A stretch of 52,799 nt of DNA from an uncultured Pelagibacteraceae bacterium (GTDB lineage Bacteria; Pseudomonadota; Alphaproteobacteria; Pelagibacterales; Pelagibacteraceae), in contig CACLEX010000002.1 in assembly GCA_902606065.1 (NCBI GenBank), positions 1 to 52,799 of the forward strand. The letters are read 5' to 3'. A program made the position numbers and the translations under genes. The notes under the pieces are model-generated. The model was not told the DNA's origin. It saw only the letters and a program-made list of their open reading frames with translations, and ran no database searches. Positions 44,705-52,799 of the stretch are shown here, in pieces; positions within the stretch are counted from its first letter, which is position 1, and each line of letters opens with the position of its first letter.

Positions 44705-47700
44705 AGAGTTCTTTTTTTAACTCCAGGTCTATTACATCAATCCTTTTGGTGTTTTTTGCTAAAGCTAAATACATAGATGGAGTAACGTATAATGTGAAAA
44801 AAGTTGAAATTATCATACCACCTAAGATGGTTGCTCCCACAGCTAATCTTGATCCTTCACCTGCACCTGGGCCAATATTCCCTATAACTAAAGGTATCAT
44901 TGCGATCATTGTACTTAATGATGTCATAATGATAGGTCTGAATCTTACTGCACAAGCCTCTTTCACAGCTATTTCAATACTTTTTCCTGTAGTCCTTATT
45001 CGATTGGCATAATCAACAATTAAAATACTATTTTTAGTCGAGATACCAATAAGAATTATCAAAGCGATCTGAGAAAAAATATTAACTGAACTATTCAAAA
45101 ATAAAATAAATACTAACCCACCAAAAATTGCCAAAGGAACAGTTAAAACTATAATGAATGGATGAATGAATGAGTTAAATGTTGCTGCCATCACCAAGTA
45201 AGCTGTAAGTAATGCGAGAGCAAAAATTATAAACAACTCATTACTAGTCTCTTTAATTTCCTCTGATTTACCTTTCCAAGTAATTTGATTTTTTGGAGCC
45301 AAATCTGCCATGATATTCTCAAAGAATTTTATCGCTTCAGTCAGAGTGTATCCTTCATTAATATTTGCAGATATTGTGACTGCTCGTTGTCTATTGTATC
45401 TTGCAAGTTGTTTCGCTGAACCCTCTTCTTTAAAATTAACTAAATTTGATAAAGAAATTAGTTTTCCATTTGTTTCAGAACGAACAAAAATTTTTGAAAC
45501 TCCTTCTTTATTCCTTCTATCAGATAAATATTGCTGAACTACAATTGGGTATTCTTTACCTAATTTATTGAAAGTTGTAATTTTTTTTCCCCCATAAAGA
45601 GTCTCAAGTGTTTCTCCTATTGCTTTTGTTGATACACCTAAATCTTTAGCTTTATTTTTATTAATAACTAATTTCACCTCAGGTTTGTTTCGATTATAAT
45701 CAGACTCAATTCTTGAGAGACTTTTATTTGATCTTAATTTTCTAATTACTCTTTTTTGAATTTCCTCAAGTTCCTCATAGGTACTTCCATAAATAACCAT
45801 TTGTACTGGCTTATTATAATTAGATACCCTGATTGATTGTGGAGATATTGGAAATGCAAGAGCTTGAGGTAATGTAACAATTTTTCCAATAGCCTCTCTT
45901 AAAACAACTTGCTGTCCTTTTTTCCTATTTTTCCAGTCATCTAAAAGTGCAATTATGATAAAACTATTATATGAGTTTGCAGAACTACCAAAGCCAGGTA
46001 CTCTCATAATAAATCTTGAGTACGGACTATCCTCAGATTGTAAAAGTGGAATTAATCTAGCTTCGACTTTTTGTGCTTGTTCTTGTGTGTACTCAAAAGA
46101 GCTTCCTTCATCTGTTGCGCCAATGATTAAATAAGCACCACGATCTTCCATTGGCAATAATTCTTTTTTAGAGAAACTAAACAACAATACAGAGCAAATG
46201 ATTATAAATACAATAAAAGAACCCACTGATTTTGTTTTGTGAGCAATTACATCTAAAGTCTCTCTATAGAATTTTGAAAATCCTAAAAATATTTTTTCAA
46301 ATTTTTGAATCAAAATCCTCTTTGAAGTCTTTTTATTTAAAAATTTACTAGCGAGCATTGGCGACAAAGTAAGAGCAACAAATGATGAGACAACTATTGA
46401 AAATGATAATGCAATTGCTGTTTCTCTAAATAATGTTCCTGAGATTCCCTCTATGAATATCAGTGGTAAAAATACAGCTACTAAAATCAATGTTGTTGCT
46501 ATGATTGCAAATGAAATTTGTTTGGACCCTTTATAAGCAGCAACTAGTGGAGTTTCTCCATTTTCTATTCTTCGATATATCGCATCAGTCATAATAACCG
46601 AGTCATCAGTAATTATTCCAATCGCTAAAATAAAACTTAAAAGAACAAATATATTTATCGACAATCCAAAAATATAAAGACCTAAAAAAGATGCTATCAA
46701 GCTTACTGGAAGAGCAATCGCTGGAACGACTACAGCTTTAAGATTCCCAAGAAATAAATAAATTATTAGTACTACTAATACAAAAGCAATCAAAAGGGTT
46801 TTATATACCTCTTCAATAGCAGCCTCCACGTAGTTTGCTCTATTAAATGAAACTCTTAAATCTAATTCACTTGGTAAAGATTTTTTAACTTCTACTATCT
46901 TTTTTTTGATTTCATTCGAAAGTTCGACTGTTGAAGCTCCACTTCTCGCATAAATACCAATACCCACTGTCCTTAAATTAACCTGATCTTTTGTTTGAGC
47001 TTTAAAAAGTGTTTTTTCTGAAACAGGTCCAAATTCAATATCAGCAACATCAGATAACAAAATGACTTTATTATTTGTTTTTTTGATTGGTAATTGTTTT
47101 ATCGAATTTATATCATTGTAGGATTTATCTAAATTTAATGTTAGGTCAATGTTATCTGCCTCAAGAGTACCAGCTGGAAGACTTATATTTTCTCCACGCA
47201 TTGCAAGTTCGACTTCCTTAATAGTTAAATCATTTGCAGCAAGTTTAATTGGATCTATCCAAACTCTGATACTTAATTCTCTCAGACCACCAACAAGTAT
47301 CCTTCCAACATTTTTAATACTAGAAAACTGATCCACTAAATATCTTTCTGCATAGTCACCTAATTCAAGATCACTCCAAGTTGCAGATGATAACGACAAC
47401 CACATAGTCGTAGTAAAACCAGCTGCCCTTTTTAATATTTGAGGAGGATCAGATTCTGATGGTAAATTATCTACAACTCTCGCAACTCTCTCTCTTATAT
47501 CGTTCGCAGCATTATCTAGATCAATGCTAGTATCAAACTCTACGTTGATTGTACTTCTTCCATTCTCAGATTTTGAGTCTATATTTTTTATGCCTTCAGC
47601 ACCTCCAATAACATCTTCAACGACTTGAGTAACTTCTTGATCCACAATTGATGCTGATGCAGATTTATAATCTACTTGGACTTGGACTACAGGCGGTTGT

Positions 47701-47822
47701 ATTCCATTGGGTAATTCTCTGACTGGTAATTTCCAAAAGACAAATAAACCAAAAATAATTAAGATTAAAGACATTACCCAAGAAACAGCTGGTCTTTTTA
47801 TGCTTAGTTCAGTAATAAACAT
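44694..47822 (-). CDS. RND-family efflux transporter permease
   Basis: AcrB-like length and topology; GIITDDSVIMTDAIYRRIE; ISTKNSILIVDYANR. Confidence 0.93.
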   Translation of the reverse strand: MFITELSIKRPAVSWVMSLILIIFGLFVFWKLPVRELPNGIQPPVVQVQVDYKSASASIVDQEVTQVVEDVIGGAEGIKNIDSKSENGRSTINVEFDTSIDLDNAANDIRERVARVVDNLPSESDPPQILKRAAGFTTTMWLSLSSATWSDLELGDYAERYLVDQFSSIKNVGRILVGGLRELSIRVWIDPIKLAANDLTIKEVELAMRGENISLPAGTLEADNIDLTLNLDKSYNDINSIKQLPIKKTNNKVILLSDVADIEFGPVSEKTLFKAQTKDQVNLRTVGIGIYARSGASTVELSNEIKKKIVEVKKSLPSELDLRVSFNRANYVEAAIEEVYKTLLIAFVLVVLIIYLFLGNLKAVVVPAIALPVSLIASFLGLYIFGLSINIFVLLSFILAIGIITDDSVIMTDAIYRRIENGETPLVAAYKGSKQISFAIIATTLILVAVFLPLIFIEGISGTLFRETAIALSFSIVVSSFVALTLSPMLASKFLNKKTSKRILIQKFEKIFLGFSKFYRETLDVIAHKTKSVGSFIVFIIICSVLLFSFSKKELLPMEDRGAYLIIGATDEGSSFEYTQEQAQKVEARLIPLLQSEDSPYSRFIMRVPGFGSSANSYNSFIIIALLDDWKNRKKGQQVVLREAIGKIVTLPQALAFPISPQSIRVSNYNKPVQMVIYGSTYEELEEIQKRVIRKLRSNKSLSRIESDYNRNKPEVKLVINKNKAKDLGVSTKAIGETLETLYGGKKITTFNKLGKEYPIVVQQYLSDRRNKEGVSKIFVRSETNGKLISLSNLVNFKEEGSAKQLARYNRQRAVTISANINEGYTLTEAIKFFENIMADLAPKNQITWKGKSEEIKETSNELFIIFALALLTAYLVMAATFNSFIHPFIIVLTVPLAIFGGLVFILFLNSSVNIFSQIALIILIGISTKNSILIVDYANRIRTTGKSIEIAVKEACAVRFRPIIMTSLSTMIAMIPLVIGNIGPGAGEGSRLAVGATILGGMIISTFFTLYVTPSMYLALAKNTKRIDVIDLELKKELSKK

Positions 47823-48692
47823 TTATTTTGTAATAGGTTTTATTTTTCCTCTAGGTCTTACTTTTTTCAATCCTTCCGCGACGATTATTTCCCCTTCACT
47901 TAATCCAGAAATTACCTCGATGTTTTTATTACTTCTTAGACCTGTTTTAACCTCAGTTTTATTTGCAACATTTTCGCCATTTATTTTGTAAACATAGGAT
48001 TTGTCGCCTTCAATCATCACACTTGTATCAGGTACACTCAATGAGTTTCTTAGATTAAATTTAACGCTTACTTCTAAAAGAGATCCTGATATTAGTTCGA
48101 GATCATTATTTTGCACTTTAATTCTGGATAATATACTTCTTGTATCAGCGTTAATCCTGCTCGATACAAAATCAACTTCACCTGAAAAAGTTTTATCTTT
48201 AAAACTAGATAATTTTACGTTAACTGGAAGACCTTTTTTAATAGATGCCGAATAATTCTCTGGAATTTTAATGTCTGAGTAAATAGTTGAATTATCATCT
48301 AATGTTATGATGAATATATTATTAGATACAAGAATATCTTCCGTAAGACCAGTATAACCAAGTACTCCGCTGAATGGAGCTATAATATTTCCACTTTTCA
48401 ACTTGATTAATACATCTCCTTTTTTAACAAAGTCTTTTAATTTTAAATCTTCAAAAAGATCATCTTTTTTTATTTTAAAAGTTTCAGATTTTTTTGAGAT
48501 TGCAGTACCAAAGGTCTCTATTGTTTCAGCAAATTCCTTTTTTACCACTTCGGTGACAACTATTCCTGGAGGGGGTCTTTTACTAAATTTTTTTTTAAAA
48601 TGATTTCCAATCATTGTTCTACCAATAATTACCGTTGCAATGATTAGAAAAAATATTAAAATAATTGATATAGTTTTAGTCGATCTTTTCAT
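47823..48692 (-). CDS. RND efflux periplasmic adaptor subunit (HlyD/MFP family)
   Basis: IIAPFSGVLGYTGL; GLSEGEIIVAEGLKKVRPRGKI; abuts the RND permease. Confidence 0.88.
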   Translation of the reverse strand: MKRSTKTISIILIFFLIIATVIIGRTMIGNHFKKKFSKRPPPGIVVTEVVKKEFAETIETFGTAISKKSETFKIKKDDLFEDLKLKDFVKKGDVLIKLKSGNIIAPFSGVLGYTGLTEDILVSNNIFIITLDDNSTIYSDIKIPENYSASIKKGLPVNVKLSSFKDKTFSGEVDFVSSRINADTRSILSRIKVQNNDLELISGSLLEVSVKFNLRNSLSVPDTSVMIEGDKSYVYKINGENVANKTEVKTGLRSNKNIEVISGLSEGEIIVAEGLKKVRPRGKIKPITK

Positions 48693-48697
48693 TTTTT

Positions 48698-49513
48698 TTA
48701 AATTAACCCGTATTCAGCCCAAGAGCCATCATAAATACAGGGTCGATATTTATCATTTATCAAAGAATAAGCTAGTGCCAAAACACACGCGGTGACCCCG
48801 GATCCACATGAAAAGACAATATTTTTATCATTTAAGTTTTTTAAGGAGGATTGAAAAATTTTTTCAAGTTCTTGTTTACTTCTAAAAGTTCTATCTTGAT
48901 TAAGACAAGAGCCAAATGGTATGCAAACAGAATTTTTAATATTCCCACTTTTTAATCCCTCTCTAGGCTCTGGAACTCTCCCTTCAAATCTTTCTTTGCT
49001 TCTCGCATCAACAACTCTAAAATTTTGGGTTTCTATATTTTGATTAATTGAATCTTTGTTTTTTACTAATTCCTGATTTTCAAAACTTTTGTAGTCTGAC
49101 TTCATAACTTTAGATAAATTATTTGTTACTTTTCTTTTTTCCTCCAACCATTTTTTTAAACCACCATTTAAAACATGAACTAGTTTAGGATCATGACCAT
49201 AATAGATAAAATTAAACCAACAGCGACATGAGCTCACAACATCAGAATTATCATAAATAATAACCATATCCTCATTTTTAATTCCCATCTTTGAGACTAT
49301 TTTTTCCCACTCATTTTTATTCACCAACATATGTGGAAGATTTGTTTTTTTGTCAGAATTATCATCAAGGTCAAAAAAAATGGACTCCGGGATATGTTGA
49401 GTTTTATACTCTTCAAAACCATTTCTTTTCGTTTGTGGCATATGCCATGAGCAATCAATTATTTTTACTTTGTCTTTGTTATTTTCGAGCCAATCAGTTT
49501 CTACTAATGACAT
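48698..49513 (-). CDS. sseA: 3-mercaptopyruvate/thiosulfate sulfurtransferase
   Basis: Tandem rhodanese; CGSGVTACVLALA active site. Confidence 0.9.
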   Translation of the reverse strand: MSLVETDWLENNKDKVKIIDCSWHMPQTKRNGFEEYKTQHIPESIFFDLDDNSDKKTNLPHMLVNKNEWEKIVSKMGIKNEDMVIIYDNSDVVSSCRCWFNFIYYGHDPKLVHVLNGGLKKWLEEKRKVTNNLSKVMKSDYKSFENQELVKNKDSINQNIETQNFRVVDARSKERFEGRVPEPREGLKSGNIKNSVCIPFGSCLNQDRTFRSKQELEKIFQSSLKNLNDKNIVFSCGSGVTACVLALAYSLINDKYRPCIYDGSWAEYGLI

Positions 49514-49956
49514 TATCTCTTTTCTAAATATTTTTGATGATATTCTTCAGCAGTACAATAGTTTTTTAGTAGGGAAATTTTTGTTACAACTTTCCCTGAT
49601 AACTTTTTATTAACCTGGTCAAAAACATCTTCTGCAATTTTTTTTTGATTGTCATTTAAATAAAAGATTTCACTTCTATATTGTGTACCAAAATCTGGTC
49701 CTTGAGAATTTAGTGTGGTTGGGTCATGAATTTCAAAAAAAATTTTTAAAATTTCTTCATAAGTAATTACTTTCTCATCAAAATCAATTTTAACAACTTC
49801 AGCATGATTTGTACTCCCTGTACAAACTTCTTTATAGGTGGTTTGTGAACTATTACCACCGCAATAGCCAACTTCAGTTTTGATAACACCATTAATTTTG
49901 CTGAATTTGATTTCAGGTCCCCAAAAACATCCAAGTGCTAAAACTGCTATTTCCAT
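49513..49956 (-). CDS. msrA: Peptide methionine sulfoxide reductase A
   Basis: ALGCFWGPEIKFSKINGVIKTEVGYCGG; YRSEIFY. Confidence 0.94.
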   Translation of the reverse strand: MEIAVLALGCFWGPEIKFSKINGVIKTEVGYCGGNSSQTTYKEVCTGSTNHAEVVKIDFDEKVITYEEILKIFFEIHDPTTLNSQGPDFGTQYRSEIFYLNDNQKKIAEDVFDQVNKKLSGKVVTKISLLKNYCTAEEYHQKYLEKR

Positions 49957-49991
49957 TGATTATGATTTAAATTAATTTACAAATTATTCGT

Positions 49992-50876
49992 ATGCTTAGT
50001 AAAAATCAATTGGGATTTTTGTACATGTTTATGTCTGTTTGTGCATTTTCACTAATGGATATAATTGTCAAGTGGTCAGTCGATTATCCAATTGGACAGG
50101 TTTTATTTTTTAGAGGGTTTTTTGGAATACTATTTTATTTTTTCATTATACCAAGAGATAGACTTCACAATTTTTATCAAACCAAAAGACCAGGCTTGCA
50201 TGCCTTAAGGTGCTTGTCGGGTTTAATTGCTTTAGTAGCAATTTTTATTGCTTTAAGAAAATTACCTCTCGCAACTGTGGTAAGTATTTCTTTTGCTGCT
50301 CCAATCTTTACAACTATATTTTCAATTTTTTTATTAAGTGAAAAAGTTGGCATTTATAGATGGTTAGCTGTTATAGTTGGTTTTATAGGAATATTAGTAA
50401 TCACTGAACCAGGGATAAGTGAACTAAACATTTATTATATTTTTCCCATAATATTTTGTCTTGGTCTATCTTATGTAGCGATATCAATAAGACAGTTATC
50501 GACCACAGAACCAGTTTGGTTAATTTCATTCTATTTTTCATTATCAATAACCTTATTGAGTTTTTTAACTATTCCACAAGGATGGGTTATGCCTAATTTA
50601 CAGGATTTTATTTTATTATCTTTTGTTGGCATTTTTGGAGGCGTTGCAAATTTATGGTTAGGTCAGTCATATAAATATTCAGAGGTTTCTTTGGTAACTC
50701 CTTTAAAATATTTAGCTCTTTTATTTGCAATAATTTTTGGATATTTCATTTGGGGTGAGGTTCCAACAATCAAAACTCTTCTTGGAGCCTCTTTGGTAAT
50801 CATTTCAACATTAATTATTTTTAGAAGAGAAATTTATAATAAAAAAATAATCACTTCTAAAACAATCAATGACTAA
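49992..50876 (+). CDS. DMT-superfamily (EamA) transporter
   Basis: About 10 TM, duplicated EamA domains; PLATVVSISFAAPIF. Confidence 0.87.
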   Translation: MLSKNQLGFLYMFMSVCAFSLMDIIVKWSVDYPIGQVLFFRGFFGILFYFFIIPRDRLHNFYQTKRPGLHALRCLSGLIALVAIFIALRKLPLATVVSISFAAPIFTTIFSIFLLSEKVGIYRWLAVIVGFIGILVITEPGISELNIYYIFPIIFCLGLSYVAISIRQLSTTEPVWLISFYFSLSITLLSFLTIPQGWVMPNLQDFILLSFVGIFGGVANLWLGQSYKYSEVSLVTPLKYLALLFAIIFGYFIWGEVPTIKTLLGASLVIISTLIIFRREIYNKKIITSKTIND

Positions 50877-51504
50877 AGTTCCAAAATATTGGAATAAAGC
50901 CAAAAGATATTTATCCAAAAGGGATAAAATAATGTCAAGATTAATTAAGAATTATCAAAGCCCCAATGAAACGATTCTTACCTCAAGAAAGGATATTTTT
51001 TTTTCATTGTGCAAAAGTATTATTGGTCAGCAAATAAGTGTTGCTGCAGCAAATTCAGTTTTTTTAAAATTTAAGAAAAAATGTAAAAATAAAATTAATC
51101 CAAAAACTGTATCTAAATTGACCTCAACACAACTTAGAAATTGTGGATTAAGTAGGCAAAAAGTCTTAGGAATAAAAAGTTTAGCAAAACAAATTATTAA
51201 TAAATCCTTTAATCCTAGATTAATAAAGAATATGAGTGATGAGGAAGCTATAGTTTATTTATCTAATTTAAGACAAATAGGTAGATGGTCGGCTGAAATG
51301 ATTTTACTTTTTACTTATAATAGATCTGACATTTGGCCTATACAAGATATTGGGCTTTTGAGAGCGATTTCTAAAAATTATAATAAAAAATATTTTCCAC
51401 CAGAAAAATTTGTGTCTTTACTTCAAAAAAGATTTTCACCTTATTGCTCAGTAGCTACATGGTATTTGTGGAGAAGTATAGATCCTGAGCCTATTCAGTA
51501 CTAA
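50869..51504 (+). CDS. DNA-3-methyladenine glycosylase II-like (HhH-GPD)
   Basis: SIIGQQISVAAANSVFLKF; LRQIGRWSAEMILLFTYNRSDIWPIQDIGLLRAI. Confidence 0.85.
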   Translation: MTKVPKYWNKAKRYLSKRDKIMSRLIKNYQSPNETILTSRKDIFFSLCKSIIGQQISVAAANSVFLKFKKKCKNKINPKTVSKLTSTQLRNCGLSRQKVLGIKSLAKQIINKSFNPRLIKNMSDEEAIVYLSNLRQIGRWSAEMILLFTYNRSDIWPIQDIGLLRAISKNYNKKYFPPEKFVSLLQKRFSPYCSVATWYLWRSIDPEPIQY

Positions 51505-51787
51505 ATCCCTCAACGATTTGCATGTGTCTTATAGTGGTCTTTTTGGCTAAATCCCAACCAGCCTGATATTCTTTAGATTGATGACATTTTAAAGCTTGCT
51601 CGTAATTTGGAAATTCCCAAACCACAGTTCTTAAAAAATCATCACCATCGAAAGTTGTATGTTTGCCACCTCTAACCAAAGGTAAACCACCATAACTTTT
51701 AATAATTGGAGTTACTGTCTCTGCATACTTTTTTAAATTTTCTTGGTCATTAACTTTAGTATACAAACTTATCCAATAAGCCTTCAT
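51491..51787 (-). CDS. DUF1330-family protein
   Basis: KAYWISLYTKVNDQENLKKYAE...GGLPLVRGGKHTTFDGDDFLRTVVWEFPNYEQAL; AAGGAG Shine-Dalgarno upstream. Confidence 0.8.
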   Translation of the reverse strand: MKAYWISLYTKVNDQENLKKYAETVTPIIKSYGGLPLVRGGKHTTFDGDDFLRTVVWEFPNYEQALKCHQSKEYQAGWDLAKKTTIRHMQIVEGFSTE

Positions 51788-51830
51788 GATTTCTCCTTTT
51801 TAATTATTTTTAATTATGATAATAAATTTC

Positions 51831-52358
51831 ATGGCAGAGAAATTAATTATCAGTTTTGATGAATATACTCAAATTGTTGAAAAGTTAGCAATACAAATTC
51901 ATGAAAAATATAAACCAACTGTATTAGTTGGTATTATGAGAGGGGCAGCTCCTATTATTGATATTTTATCAAGAATTTTGAAATTACCAATCGCATATAT
52001 TGTTATTCAAAGTTATTCAGGTAAAGGTTTAGAGGATCAACAGGGCCAATTGATGTTTGCAAGAGAAATAAGTTCTTTGGCAAATAACAAAGATTTTAAT
52101 AAGGTTCTTCTAATAGATGATCTCTCCGACACCGGTTTAACGCTTAATAAAAGCATTGAGTGGTTAAAAAATTATGGCCCAACTAAAGATTATATAAAAG
52201 AAGTAAAAACTGCTTGTTTATGGAAAAAGAAATCGTCAACTTTCGAACCTGATTTTTGTCCTATCAGATTAGACTCAGATCCGTGGATTGTTCAACCTAC
52301 AGAACATTATGAAGAATTGTCTATTGAGGAGATTGTGAAAAAAAATAAACAGGGCTAG
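51831..52358 (+). CDS. Purine-type phosphoribosyltransferase (ORF-track start 51816; ATG 51831 preferred)
   Basis: VGIMRGAAPIIDILSR; PRPP motif VLLIDDLSDTGLT; next to an NCS2 permease. Confidence 0.82.
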   Translation: MAEKLIISFDEYTQIVEKLAIQIHEKYKPTVLVGIMRGAAPIIDILSRILKLPIAYIVIQSYSGKGLEDQQGQLMFAREISSLANNKDFNKVLLIDDLSDTGLTLNKSIEWLKNYGPTKDYIKEVKTACLWKKKSSTFEPDFCPIRLDSDPWIVQPTEHYEELSIEEIVKKNKQG

Positions 52359-52375
52359 TTTATACTAGCCCTGTT
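52348..52375. terminator. Bidirectional intrinsic-terminator-like hairpin between convergent genes
   Basis: AACAGGGCTAG (52348-52358), 6-nt loop, CTAGCCCTGTT (52365-52375): perfect 11-bp stem, A-rich left flank and mixed A/T right flank. Confidence 0.82.
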
Positions 52376-52385
52376 CAATTAATAT

Positions 52386-52799
52386 TTAAGCAACTGCAAA
52401 ACTTACAACACTCAAAATTGCTATTACCCAAATAGCTGGTGAGGTAGTTGCAAATTTACCAGTGAATATCTTGATCAAAGCATACGATACGAAAGCTAGA
52501 GCAATACCATTGCTGATACTATAAGTTAAAGGCATAGCGATCATCGCAAGAATTGCTGGAGCAGATTCTGAAACATCATTCCACTCTATGTCAGTAATAT
52601 TTCTAATAAATAAAACTGAAACAAAAAGTAAAGCAGCACCATCAATTTGCTTTGGCAAACTAGTTGCTAAGGGCGCAAAAAATATACATGCTAAAAATAA
52701 TATACCAATAACCAAAGAGGTCATTCCAGTCTTTCCACCAGCTTTTACCCCAGCCCCAGACTCAACGTAACTAGTTACAGTTGTAGTTCCCATTACAGC
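52386..52799 (-). CDS. NCS2-family (AzgA/PbuG-like) purine permease, C-terminal part (5' end outside window)
   Basis: Frame open to window edge (AVMGTTTVTSYVESGAGVKAGGKTGMTSLV); multi-TM. Confidence 0.88.
   Translation of the reverse strand, partial: AVMGTTTVTSYVESGAGVKAGGKTGMTSLVIGILFLACIFFAPLATSLPKQIDGAALLFVSVLFIRNITDIEWNDVSESAPAILAMIAMPLTYSISNGIALAFVSYALIKIFTGKFATTSPAIWVIAILSVVSFAVA

Overview
This is an AT-rich, very gene-dense chromosomal window. Gene content, gene order and compaction resemble a streamlined alphaproteobacterium of the SAR11/Pelagibacter type; this assignment is an inference, since no search was run. I support 54 protein-coding genes: the 3' end of sucA, then sucB-lpd, priA, atpHAGDC, a nine-gene minus-strand operon rplU-rpmA-obgE-proB-proA-nadD-rsfS-ctpA-rppH, gloB, metXW, hisC-tyrA, an AmpG-like plus NlpC/P60 pair, trkH, class I lysK, pyrD, rpmB-yhhQ, a four-gene polyamine operon (ODC-like, deoxyhypusine-synthase-like, aguB, aguA), a RegA/ActR-type regulator, bioY, polA, chvI-chvG, ahcY, tsaE-amgK-murU, gpmA, VanZ-like and SLT-like genes, an RND efflux pair, sseA-msrA, a DMT transporter, an AlkA-like glycosylase, a DUF1330-like protein, a phosphoribosyltransferase and the 3' part of an NCS2-type permease. 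I saw no tRNA, rRNA, CRISPR array, mobile element or prophage. The best non-coding find is a SAM-II-like riboswitch upstream of metX, with a promoter placed to start transcription at its 5' edge and a U8 tract directly after it. Other points of interest are the polyamine operon with a DHS homologue that keeps the catalytic lysine motif, a 9-bp inverted repeat abutting the regA-like start, a near-leaderless rpmB promoter, and overlapping stop regions at seven of eight convergent gene pairs. I found no clear evidence of a wholly novel defence or mobile system.
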